Below, in pieces: positions 22,548-32,821 of a stretch of DNA of 64,000 bases; position 1 is the first letter of the stretch; each line of letters starts with the position of its first letter. Under the pieces are notes generated by a model, which ran no database searches, was not told where the DNA came from, and saw only the letters and a program-made list of their open reading frames with translations. Origin of the DNA: Sepiola atlantica (taxonomy: Eukaryota > Mollusca > Cephalopoda > Sepiida > Sepiolidae); the NCBI GenBank assembly GCA_963556195.1, contig OY744523.1, forward strand, positions 77,704,445 to 77,768,444, given 5' to 3'. The position numbers were made by a program, and so were the translations under genes.

Positions 22548-22633
<86 letters not shown>
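22548..22633. repeat. (TC)n-(TA)n microsatellite
   Basis: 20 bp of TC repeats followed by 65 bp of TA repeats. Confidence 0.95.
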
Positions 22634-22637
<4 letters not shown>

Positions 22638-24331
22638 CATTTTATTTGTTTATATTTTTATTTGTGATAATTTTAACATATTCAATTATTTATATGGAAA
22701 AGCATTTTACCTAAATGCTAGGTGGGAATATTTTTCCCTTCACCAATGTGATTCCCCCATACATGTGAGTGTATATATTTTTATATATTATAATTACATG
22801 GACACCTTTTTTTACAACTACCAAAACAAAAACATTTTATAACCTGAATCTGTACATTTTTCTCCTGAGAAAATTTCAACTTTTCAAAAACATTTTAATT
22901 ATAATTTCTTTAAAGTTTATGAACTTGAAAAAGAGCCATTCCTGTATCTACAATCTAGATACAGAAATGGTTCTTAAATGTCAGCAAGGTTATATCTGAA
23001 AATCCCTGCTAATGTTATGTGTTTAATTAAAAGTCTTTTACAAGTGTGTCCCTCTACCAGATTAAGTTAATCTTAGCAAGTGTCCACACTTTTTAAATGT
23101 CAACTAATAAATGTCAATATATTTATAGCACAATCACTAACAAGTTTCTTTTTTACAAAACAATTCACAAATAAAATTTATAAATGTGGCATAATGACCT
23201 AAATATAAAAATGGAACGTCCTAAATATAAAGTAAGCTGGATTTGTTTTTATTAAAGTGATTTCTGATCCTTGTGTGAAAAATGATAAAAAGAGAAATTA
23301 GTTTGATATGAAATAGCAATAAAAATAAAAGCAAGAAATTGTCTCTAGTTTCAAGTAATTTCATTGTCACACTTCATATTTTAAATGAAACAGAGTGGAT
23401 AAATGCAATTGTCACAGTCAATTGATACTCATTTTGCTTTTCTCATAATGTAATAACATTATTGATGCTGTATGAAAGGTAATAATTGTAGTTTGGGAAT
23501 ATACTTGACAATTAGCACATAATGGCCACCGTTAGAAATATATGTTTTCGTCTTTAAAATCAGAAAGATAAAAGGTATTTTGAATGCCGATTTCCATGTC
23601 CATCAATAAAGATATCAATCGAAATTATTCTAAAATTATTCATTTGAAGTTTTATAAGATTAAAATCTCCATTTGCAGTGATTATCCATAGGCAAAGTCT
23701 TTGAAGCTTTTTGTTTCCCTTTATTATGTCATAGTATTCAGATATAAAAGGGAAACGAATTGAAAAAAAAGATTAAGAGATTAAACAGATGGCCATGCTT
23801 CTATTAGAAGAGGGGCAAAGGTCATTCAGACTTGATGTGAGATTTGAAAAGATGAATTACAATGTTGTCTTTCCCTTTTTTCTATTGCTTTTTTTTTCTT
23901 TTTGTCTATTTTCATCTTCCTCTGACCCTCCCCTCAGCTCTCTCCTTTTCTTTTTGTCTCTGTAGTTGAATAGAAAACATCTGGTATGCAAAATATTGAA
24001 AAGTTAAATAAGATTAATGTTCAGGAAAGCTGCAAGTTAAAGAAACTATGTGCCAAAACTAATTATAAAATAAAATGCAAAATTATAGGCAATTGAATAA
24101 AACATAATATCATCTGTAAAAAAACGTTCTTTTTTAATATAGAAATTTGATTTTTTTCTGACAGATTTGCTAAATGTCAAATACATTTTTAAGACCCCAA
24201 TTGCAAATGGTTTCTAATTGTTATATGTACATCTATTACTAATGGAGATTTGGTATCTGTCTGTCAGTTTATTATACTATTTAAGACTAATGTTCTGTCT
24301 TTCAATGCTGAATTCAGGGGGGGGAGTTTGT
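22634..24331. other. AT-rich, no gene recognised
   Basis: Holds the short hairpin at 22931-22975. Otherwise I see no motif, repeat or RNA gene. Confidence 0.5.
22931..22975. repeat. 19-bp stem hairpin
   Basis: AAGAGCCATTCCTGTATCT and AGATACAGAAATGGTTCTT form a stem with a 7-base loop and two wobble-type mismatches. It is too short for a typical animal microRNA precursor. Confidence 0.5.
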
Positions 24332-24620
24332 TGTCATGATACCATTTTCTCAAGCATTACTTCCTCCTTTTTGGGGGAGGGGGAGTGTAATATCTGTACT
24401 TGTCATGAGACCATCCTCTCAGGCATTGCCTCCTCATTTAGGGGTAGTGTAGTATCTGTTCTGTTGTCACGAGACCATCCTTCCAGGAATTACCTCCTTC
24501 TTTGGGGGTCAGTGTTCATTCGTTATGATACCATTTTCCCATGCATTATCTCCTCCTTCTTTTTGTATTTTCTGTTCTGTTGTCATGTGACCATCCTCCC
24601 AGAGATGACCTTTTCTTATA
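24332..24620. repeat. Five-copy ~57-69-bp tandem repeat
   Basis: TGTCATGAGACCATCCTC-type blocks start at 24332, 24401, 24465, 24522 and 24581, each followed by CAGGCATT.CCTCCT and a G/T-rich spacer. The repeated peptide on the plus strand is a by-product of the tandem DNA. Confidence 0.85.
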
Positions 24621-24655
24621 CACGGTTGCATAGTTTTACTTGTTTAGATAAATAG

Positions 24656-25186
24656 TAATGCGAAATAAGACAAGCCTTTCCACCAAAAATATAAATGTAA
24701 ATTTGAGAAAATATGTTTTATTTCGATTTAGCTAATGTAATATCCCTATTCTATGGATATCAATTATTCAAATACATTTGAATAGGAGTTACAGGTAGCA
24801 TTAACATTTCTAATGGAAATAAAAATGAAATGCAATGGATGCTTTTAGTTTATTTATTTCAATAATTTTCAATTTTCAAGTTATAAATTAAAACATCATA
24901 GTTGCTGTTTATGGATGTCTGACGAAAATGCAGACACCGCATTATTAGTGTAAATTTAATACTACCATTCAATTCTTCATAAGATTTTATTTGCGAAAAA
25001 CTGTGTTTGATCTTGGTAGAGGGCTTTGTTTTCAATGATATCCCCGAACAGAGCGGCAGAGCCACGACGAATATGGTATAGATTATAACGGACTAAAATA
25101 TAATACATCAAAGAATAGTGTCAAATTTGTATAGATTAATCAATTTTGTTTTGGAATTTTTTAAGTGAGGATTGATAATTTGTAGT
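24656..25186. other. No gene recognised
   Basis: The last part (25155-25185: GTGAGGATTGATAATTTGTA) recurs at 28658-28682, the left edge of the SINE-like element there. Confidence 0.5.
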
Positions 25187-25680
25187 ATCTTCTATATATT
25201 AATATGCTAGCGTCTGTGTTCGTGTTTCACGTTTATATCAAAAGCTCTGCGCATGCGTGCCGCACCTAGATTTGGAAAAGCATTCAAGTCACCTAATTTT
25301 CGTAATACTTTCAAGTATTTCCCTTTGGCGAAACGGTTAGCAACGTAGGATTTTGACGTCGGTTTTTGATGTCGGCCCGACTGGTTTATAGTTCGATCCC
25401 AACCAACCTCTAAGATTTTTTTTCTACATCGAAGGGGGAGGAAGGTATGGAGGGTACGACCGGGAACACACATATTAATACGATTGCGTGTGTGTTATTT
25501 TGTGTGTTACGCTTACATCAAAAGCAACGTATGCTACTCATGAATTGGAGCCAAATTTAATTTAATCTAAAGCATTTACAAAGTAAGGTTTAGTCGTCGA
25601 AATCGGAATTAGCCGATCGATCAAATCGAGAAAAAAGTCGGACGGACACAAAACCGCTTTTATTTATTAGACAACATCCT
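25187..25680 (+). mobile_element. tRNA-related SINE-like repeat
   Basis: An A-box-like TTGGCGAAACGGTTAGCAAC (about 25325-25345) and B-box-like AGTTCGATCCC (about 25390-25400) are spaced as in a tRNA with a lengthened middle. The block ends with AGTCGGACGGACACAAAACC and TTTATTTATTAGAC near 25675, which looks like a repeat terminus. It appears to lie within an older copy of the element at 25755-26137, because that element's left edge sequence is found at 25155-25190. No cloverleaf is convincing. Confidence 0.45.
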
Positions 25681-25754
25681 CTGGGATTTTTTTATAGGTT
25701 AGGAACAAGATAATTAGTATTGAAAACATCATTTCGTGTCATTTACACGGGTTT

Positions 25755-26137
25755 CGATAGTTTGTATTAATAGGACTACTGTTCTCATCTTATTTTCACA
25801 ACGTTTCGACTTGTAACCTCCGACTTTCTTTGGGGACCCATAGCGCAACGAATAAAGTGCTAAATAATAATCAGTCTTCTGAGGTTGAAGATTCGATCTC
25901 CAGTACAGGGGATACTGAAAATATAATTAAGGATTACTTAAGATTTCTACCCGGACATGGTTGATGCAAACAGGAGCGGTCTACCCCCGTAAACGGTTGC
26001 ATTGGAAATTACATACAGATTCCTGAGTTAGACATAAATATTTCCAAGATTGAGAATACACACCTGAAGAAGGTCGGAGGTTACATCGGCCGAAATGTTG
26101 TGAAAATAACAGTAGTTCGATTAATCAAGTTTGAGAA
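25755..26137 (+). mobile_element. tRNA-like SINE core inside inverted repeats, copy 1
   Basis: The left arm ACTACTGTTCTCATCTTATT ... ACAACGTTTCGACTTGTAAC (25768-25826) is the inverse of the right arm GAAGGTCGGAGGTTACATCG ... CGAAATGTTGTGAAAATAAC (26066-26118). Between them lies a tRNA-like core: CCATAGCGCAACGAATAAAG (A-box area, about 25840) and TTGAAGATTCGATCTCC (B-box area, about 25883). The same arrangement recurs at 28655-29095. Confidence 0.65.
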
Positions 26138-27314
26138 ATGTCCTTCTACCCTAAAAGTATGGAAGGTTATTCTCTTTCTTATTTTATTCCTGAATGAATA
26201 AATTTCGCACCAAATAATATCAAAAACAGAACAGCAATTATCAGAAGAAAATAAAAAAGTGGAAACAAGGACCGATGAAGGCATGATGAATTCATGAGTG
26301 AACGAATCAGAGAATATTGGAATAACGAGATGAATAAAAGTTTTAGACAGAAATATTAAACCTTAAAGAATCAATAAATTGTGTAATATCACCAAGTTTT
26401 ATTACACTCGTTTTCATTTCAAAACTTTTTTCAAAGGTTAAGCTTTTTTCTAACTGCATATTTTTAAATAACTATTTCAGGTCTATAGCTGTATAACAAT
26501 CAATCAGAAGTTTAATAACCATATTAATAGGTTTTGTTACATCTGTGGACATGTGGTTCTTCAAGCCCGTCAAGCAAAAATCATAGATTTGGGGTAGATG
26601 CTCACTTTAGTCAAACATTTTTTTCTGTGTTGCTCTCTTGCTCTCTATTAGAAATATTATTCTGCAAACCTTCTGTGAATAAATGTGTTTCATTCAGCTA
26701 CAAAAAGATCGGAATATAGGAATTTCTGGTATGGGCTTATATTTCAAAACCTTGATCTGATTAGGTACAATGAGAATAATTCAGCACAGGATTTCTCTTT
26801 CTACATAGCCAACAAGAGAATTCTGAAAGAGAATTTCAGCAAAACATAAATTTGGTTTGGTATTTGACCCCAAATTTTCAAAATCCATAATGTTGTTAAA
26901 AAATACGTGAGAAAAATGACTAAATTTGGTTTAAAAATGCAAAAGTCTGAATTGAAAAAATCCCCAAAATTACCTTTTTTTATGTTGCATTTTTGTTTTG
27001 TTTTTTGTTTTTGCTCGCATTAATAAAAAAAAAATGTCCACAGAAAATTAATAAACTTCTTTAGCAAAATTTTGATGTTTTTATGCGGACGGGCAATTTT
27101 TAAAAACTTTTTTCAGTTAAAACGAGTTATAAGACAATTAAAATCCATTATATACAGTTCAGTGTTAGTTTTATTTGAAAGATATTAGCGTAACTATCAT
27201 CAAAAAGTAAAATAATATTACATCTCTAATTAATTTTTAATTCACTTGAAACATTTACATTCATAAAAAAAACATTTTTTTAATCTCTCGTACTATAAAA
27301 TCACATGTTAAAAA
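26138..27314. other. AT-rich, no gene recognised
   Basis: No motif or repeat recognised. Confidence 0.5.
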
Positions 27315-27322
27315 CATTTTTT

Positions 27323-27654
27323 GGTGCTTTGTTACTTTGGGAGCCGCGTTAAAAGTCACTCGGCGTCGGTGATTTCCGGATGTTTACGTTAAACGCCGGA
27401 GAGTGCCTTGAAAAAAAAGCACAAATGAGGCTGGATTTACAAGCTGGAAAAAAGTGCTACCATGTAAAAATTCATGTTTAAATGTAAAATCGTGTTTCGA
27501 CCAGTTTGCACGTTCAGCGTTTCATTCAGTTTGACTGCTTAGATGTCGTCTGTTTACTCGTCTTGCTTCGGGGCTTTCCGCCGTTTACCATAAACCGTCG
27601 GAAAGCACCGATGCCGATTTACTTTTAGCGTGGGTCCCAAAGTAACAAAGTACC
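27323..27654. mobile_element. 332-bp MITE with 8-bp duplication CATTTTTT
   Basis: Ends GGTGCTTTGTTACTTTGGGA (left) and its complement from GGTACTTTGTTACTTTGGGA (right) extend as imperfect inverted repeats for about 85 bp. CATTTTTT lies directly outside on both sides (27315-27322 and 27655-27662), an 8-bp duplication as made by hAT, P or Merlin elements. The interior is much more GC-rich than its surroundings and has no reading frame. Confidence 0.8.
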
Positions 27655-27662
27655 CATTTTTT

Positions 27663-28092
27663 AATTAAAAGCATTTTTTTTATTGACAACAATAAAAGTG
27701 AAAAATAACGAAACTTAATTAAGGACGGAAATATTAAATGTTAAGGATTTCAAAGGAAGTGTACAGGACTAACATTAATATAATTAAGAATGAAAAGATA
27801 AAACATTGCCCCCCCCCCGTTTTCCTGCTAGCCTCTTATCTAATATCTATTTAAAACTTTTGAAATATTTTCTCTACAAAATTAATAATTTCATTTTACT
27901 GATTGAAAGTAATGCAAAAGGGTCTACATTAATTCATTGTTTCCAATTTAGAAAATAAAAGTTATAAAAGATAATTGATCTTTTTATGAAATAACCTTGA
28001 TTATAAAATAATTCAAAATGGGTTCAAATGTACTTTATAAAAATGTTTCTTTAAAAATATTAACATTAATGAAAACAGCTAATTAAAAAGTG
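27663..28092. other. No gene recognised
   Basis: AT-rich, with a C-run at 27810-27818. Confidence 0.5.
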
Positions 28093-28485
28093 AAGTTGTT
28101 TGCATCCATCTGTCTTAGGAGACAATGGAGTTCTGCACCTCAGGTTAGTCCGTTGCCAAATTGTAGCATCTGCTGTAACTGTGCAAGCCTATCCTGGATC
28201 AGCAGACTCTGTTGCAGTTACCACAGATGTAGGTGGTTTCTGGTTGCAAGAGCTCTATTGTAGCCTTCTGTCATCTGTGCTCTCTCCTCTCCCTCCACTG
28301 CTGGTCTCTTCTCTCCTAACTCCTGTTGGAGCATGCCTTTGCAGCATTTCTCCAATGGCTACAGTCTTCTGCCACAAACTCCCAGTCTGCTGGGTCGATG
28401 CCACCTACTCTTATGTCTCATTTGCAGACATCCTAGTAACCTAGGAGAGGTCTTCCTGCTGGTCTGGAGCCGGTTGCGAATATCG
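28093..28485 (-). pseudogene. LINE C-terminal remnant with zinc-finger-like tail
   Basis: On the minus strand the frame reads RPAGRPLLGY, then DVCK, then DPADWEFVAEDCSHWRNA (about 28380-28440), and further on CGNCNRVC.SRIGLHSYSRC (about 28160-28215). These are hallmarks of a LINE ORF2 C-terminus: the GRP..R..DV.K.D motif and a C2H2-like finger CxxC...H....C. Stop codons occur within it (for example in CNRVC*). It is 5'-truncated; the open frame on the plus strand is an antisense shadow. Confidence 0.75.
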
Positions 28486-28654
28486 AAAGTTAAGTATCAT
28501 AGTAAAATAAAGTGGCGAATGAAAATCAAAACTTCTAAGCTATTTTTGTTATTGTTTAGTGCATTAATGTTATTCCAATGTAAAACTGCCTAAGAAGATG
28601 ATTATGCTAAAAATTGAAGTTATAAACTTGATAACTCCAATTATATCTCGGACT

Positions 28655-29095
28655 TTTTAAATGAGGATTGATAATTTGTATTATTTGGTTTATTCGAACT
28701 ACTGTTCTCATCTTGGATGTTATTCTCACAACATTGGGGCTGATATAACCTCCAACTTTCTGCAGGTGCATATTGTCGAACATCACATGGACCTGTAGCA
28801 CAACGGATGAAGTGACAAATAATAATCAATTCTAAGTGACAGTCTACTGGAGGTTGAAGGTTCAATCCTTAGTATGAGCGATACTCAGAATATAGCTAAT
28901 AATTACTTAAGACTTCTACCCGGTCATGGCTGACTAAACGAGAACAATCTACCCATGTGGATTAAATGAAATTCCATACAGACTGCTGAGTTTTACAAGA
29001 CGCACCTGAAGAAGATCAGAGGTTACATCGGCCGAAACGTTTCAAGAATAACACCCAAGATTCAAACAGTAGTCTGAATAATCCAAATAATACAA
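28655..29095 (+). mobile_element. tRNA-like SINE core inside inverted repeats, copy 2
   Basis: The left arm from ATTCGAACTACTGTTCTCAT to CTGCAGGTGCATATTGTC (28693-28776) pairs with the right arm ACGCACCTGAAGAAGATCAG ... CAGTAGTCTGAATAATCC (29000-29080). Arms are about 85-90 bp and imperfect. The core holds CTGTAGCACAACGGATGAAG (A-box area, about 28792) and GGTTGAAGGTTCAATCC (B-box area, about 28852). Internal blocks (TTACTTAAGA.TTCTACCCGG) match copy 1. Confidence 0.65.
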
Positions 29096-30144
29096 CTCAA
29101 TTGTTTGAGAAGGTAAATATATCCTCCTAGGCATTACACTTAAATTATATATACTAGTAAATATATGCGACCAGAGGTACGTCTATTTGTTAGTAATAAT
29201 AATGATAAGAAGAAGAAGAAAAAGAAGAAGAAGAACTACTACTACTACTACTACTACTACTGCTACACAAAACCAAAAAATAATAAAATAGAATGAAGAG
29301 AATATTTTGTCCACAGGTAAAAATAGGAATATTACATCACCTCCTAACTCATGTAGCATTCTAAATTATTGTGTTGAAGTAATTATATCAAAATCATTCA
29401 AACAAGAACTAAACCATAGCAGAAGCAACACCTAACCATTGTCTCTATGGGTCATGAAAGAAGAGCCGAGTTATAACTTTAACTCTCATTTATAATATTG
29501 TGCACTTTACAAAACAACGCTAAATAAACACCATTAGAGATTCCTTAGTGAAGAAAGCTGACGTTACTTGTTAGTATTAAGTTAAAACTTGAATGTTTGG
29601 GGCAGTGTTTTTATCATTTTTTTAAAAAAATATTTTTAACTTGTAGCATGCACTTTCCTGTAGTAAATAATAAAATATATGCTTTCATATATTTGCACTT
29701 TAAACATCATCTTAGCTGAGTTAAAGTGTTCAGTGTCAACACAGCGCCCAGAAAAAACAAACGTTGATTCTGATCCCATCCAATTCCCTATTTTTTAGAA
29801 TTGCAGAAAACTTTTTCATTGGATTTACACTTTCATGAGAAATGGTTTCTTAAGATTACTTTTGACTTTTCATGACCTTCAGAGTTGACCTATTTAAACT
29901 TTACACTTCTTATGTACCATAGCTACCTCCATGCCAAGTTTAGTTGAACTCAAATCAGTAGGCTCTGTGTTTATAGCAAACAAATAAGCAGACATCACCT
30001 TATACACACATACATATATATACATATATATGTATATCTAGTCCGCATATTTTCTTGAAGAAAAGTATTGTTAAATTAAGATTCAGACAATGGAAAGGAT
30101 CTACGAAAGGATATCTAGACATAAGTATTCTGTTATATTTAGCA
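29096..30144. other. No gene; (AAG)n-(ACT)n at 29195-29262
   Basis: A compound AAG/ACT microsatellite lies at 29195-29262. The rest has no recognised feature. Confidence 0.6.
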
Positions 30145-30161
30145 ATATATATATATATATA

Positions 30162-30197
<36 letters not shown>
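30145..30197. repeat. (TA)n microsatellite
   Basis: TA repeats with one CT interruption. This is the left flank of the hAT-like element. Confidence 0.95.
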
Positions 30198-30200
<3 letters not shown>

Positions 30201-32261
30201 GGCTTTACACACTCCACTACTTTTGGAGCTGCTCCCGCTCCTGCTCCCGCTCCTGCTCCAACGCCCAAAATTGGAGCTGGCTCCTCTCACGCTCCCCATT
30301 TTCAAAAAGGAGCCGCTCCTGCTCCAACTCCTATAAAAAAGGAGCGGCTCTTTTTCAACGCTCCATAATAAAAATATACCTTCGTTCATAAACGTTATAT
30401 TCTACCAATGAGTGGTCGAAGAATAGGGGTGGGCATCAAAGGATCTCGTCAATATGGATTGAGATGTCACTTTAAGTGTAAGACCGTAAGATAATATTTG
30501 ACAAAATCTCGCTAATATTTTGAGAGTTATAGGAGAACATGTCAGACGAAGTATAGGATTATACGTAAATTTTCCTGAGAACTGAGAATTTTCCTGAGAA
30601 TAAGAAAACAATTTTGCTTTTTTAAATACATGGAAATTTTCTAAGAATTTAAAGCCAGTTTAAATGACTTTCTACTCGATAGTTTATAAATTCCTTTAAA
30701 GTTTTGCACACACACGAAGTAATTGATGTTTTGTCAATTAAAATGACTGACTTGTTTACGAAGAAATCTAAATGAATTATGATGGATTTAATCTCGTAAC
30801 TTGATTACGAACCGGCTTGAAATAATAACATTATTTAGACAATGATTTTTTACATGGGGAGAATGGGGGGGGGGGTGCTTTGTTAACTATTCTGTACTTT
30901 CACGTAACAATTTAATAAACAGAAGATATAGTAAAAATTGAATTTAACTTGAAAATTTTATGTAAAAAATAACCCGGTCCAAACCTTTAATTTCATAACG
31001 TAATTACGAACCGGATTGAAATAACATTATTTAGAAAGCCATTCTTAACATGGAGTGATTGGGGCTTTGTTAACTATTCTGTACTTTCACCTAACAATTT
31101 AATAAACAAAAGATATCGTAAAAATTTAATTTAACTTGAAAATCTTATCTAAAAAATAGCCCGGTTCGTAAACTGCACAAGTACCAAAAAAATAATATAG
31201 AAAATATTCTTCACTGGGGAGGGGGTAGCCCCATATTTACAAGTATATCTCCTGTAAAAACGGTTCTAAAATCTATTTTCAATCGATATTTATTCGATAA
31301 TTGTCGAATTTTCCTACTTGGCCAAAATTGCCGAGTTTTCCGTTGCCGAATTTTCCATTGACGAATTTTCCGTTGCTGAGTTTTCCTTTGACGAGTTTTC
31401 CTAAATTGTGTATTATACATACATACTTCTATCCAGTCAAGCAGACTATCTAGTCTAAGAGAAGAAAAACGACATAACTTTCACTAATACACTTAGGAAC
31501 GGTATGAATCCACATATATCCTCCCCAAAGTTATATGAATTAAATAGTAGGGTAGACTGTACTCTGAAACCTTAATTGGACAACTTACCTCCCCGATCTA
31601 GAGTGCTAATTTTCGGAGTTTTTATTCAACAGAAAGATAGCAGTGTACTATTTAAAAGGGCCTTAGTAATTATCTCAGGTCAGCTAGTAAACATTTTGAA
31701 TTCTCTCTCTTGGCCCCCTCCCGACCTGCACTCAGATGGTCTCAAAATCGTTTGTACCCCTAACTCAAATGTATTTCAACTTTCTTTAATCTTTCCAAAG
31801 AAATAGAACGCTCAAGTCACTGACTGCAATAAAAACTTTAATGACGCCTTTGATCTGTTTCATCGCTTGATAGCAAGTCGACGGGGTTGGGGGGGGGGGG
31901 GGGGGTAACGAATAAAACAATAAAAAAAAGATTGTTAAAAACATTACAATTAGATCGTCTTCCGCCTGAGCCCCCTCCCTCTCTCTACCAGAGATATATT
32001 TTAAAAAAATAATTCAGAGTTAACTCTGAGACTTTCTTTACTTTTCCTTTATATTGCTGAATAAAAAACTAATGTTTTAAAAAAAATCAAATAATTTTGG
32101 AGCGAGGAGCGCGGAGCGATAAAACCACCGCTCTTTAGTCCCAAATGGAGTTGCTCCCGCTCAACTCCCGCTGAATATAAAATGAGCCCTCCTCTCCTTC
32201 GCTCCAGCAAAAAGGAGCGTGCTCCTGGAGCGCGCTCATTTTTGGAGGGCTCCGTAAAGCC

Positions 32262-32264
<3 letters not shown>
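30198..32264. mobile_element. Non-autonomous hAT-like element with GGAGC subterminal repeats
   Basis: The ends are CAGGGCTTTACACACTCC (30198) and the complement of CAGGGCTTTACGGAGCCCTC (32264). The subterminal 150 bp on each side is packed with GGAGC/GCTCC motifs (TGCTCCCGCTCCTGCTCC near 30230, mirrored near 32100-32240). The CAGGG start and clustered short subterminal repeats are hAT features. The flanks are TATATATA on both sides, compatible with an 8-bp duplication but ambiguous inside (TA)n. The 2-kb interior has no transposase; its short frames are low-complexity. Confidence 0.7.
30788..31170. repeat. ~200-bp direct duplication inside the hAT-like element
   Basis: TTAACTATTCTGTACTTTCA and GATTACGAACCGG(C/A)TTGAAATAA blocks occur in both 30788-30985 and 30993-31170 in the same order. 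A few indels and G-run length differ. Confidence 0.8.

Positions 32265-32345
<81 letters not shown>
32265..32345. repeat. (TA)n microsatellite
   Basis: About 80 bp of TA repeats between the hAT-like element and a dispersed repeat. Confidence 0.95.
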
Positions 32346-32347
<2 letters not shown>

Positions 32348-32445
32348 ATGTAAAATGAAAAAGGAAAGCCAAAACTATGTTATTTATGTATTCATCAACG
32401 TTTCGTCTTTATTGAAAGACTTCCTCAGGATGAAGAAAACAATAT
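32348..32445 (-). repeat. Dispersed CGAAACGTT repeat
   Basis: GTAAAATGAAAAAGGAAAGC, CATCAACGTTTCGTCTTTAT and AAAGACTTCCTCAGGATGAA occur in this order. It is the same family and layout as 62402-62500. Confidence 0.75.
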
Positions 32446-32821
32446 AGAAAAATCATACAGAATATTAATTCTGATTTGTCAGAAAGTGGGCATGGCTGTA
32501 AACGTGAACAAGCTTAAAATGAAAACCATGATTTTGGTTATGGTGTTATCAACAGTAGTATGTCTCATTGAAAGGATGCAAAATGACTGGCATTGATGGC
32601 TTCGATTTATTAATTTATGTCTATTTTTAGCTGGGAAGTTTGGCTGGGTCAAAATGTGTGAGAGCCAAGCTTGGCTGACAGTGGATGTGACGCCAGCGGC
32701 GGGGGGGGGGGGGCGGAAGTCTGAATCTGCCGTTTATTCTAACCTGGAAGGGGAAGAGGAAAAAGAAAAAGAAAAGAAGGGAGTAAAACAAATATAAGAA
32801 TGTAAAAACGTGGAGACTTTT
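32446..32821. other. No gene; G-run
   Basis: A 13-base G-run lies near 32700-32713. No motif recognised. Confidence 0.5.

Noticed and set aside
22931..22975. microRNA precursor
   Set aside because: The stem is 19 bp with a 7-base loop, shorter than animal precursors.
24218..24655. 145-codon cysteine/serine-rich protein
   Set aside because: The repeated peptide follows directly from the tandem DNA; no signal, domain or homologue is recognised.
25326..25410. tRNA gene
   Set aside because: A-box and B-box-like words are present, but the spacing is too long and no cloverleaf with paired acceptor stem is visible.
28100..28593. Plus-strand secreted-like Leu/Ser-rich proteins
   Set aside because: They are antisense to a recognisable LINE C-terminus on the minus strand.
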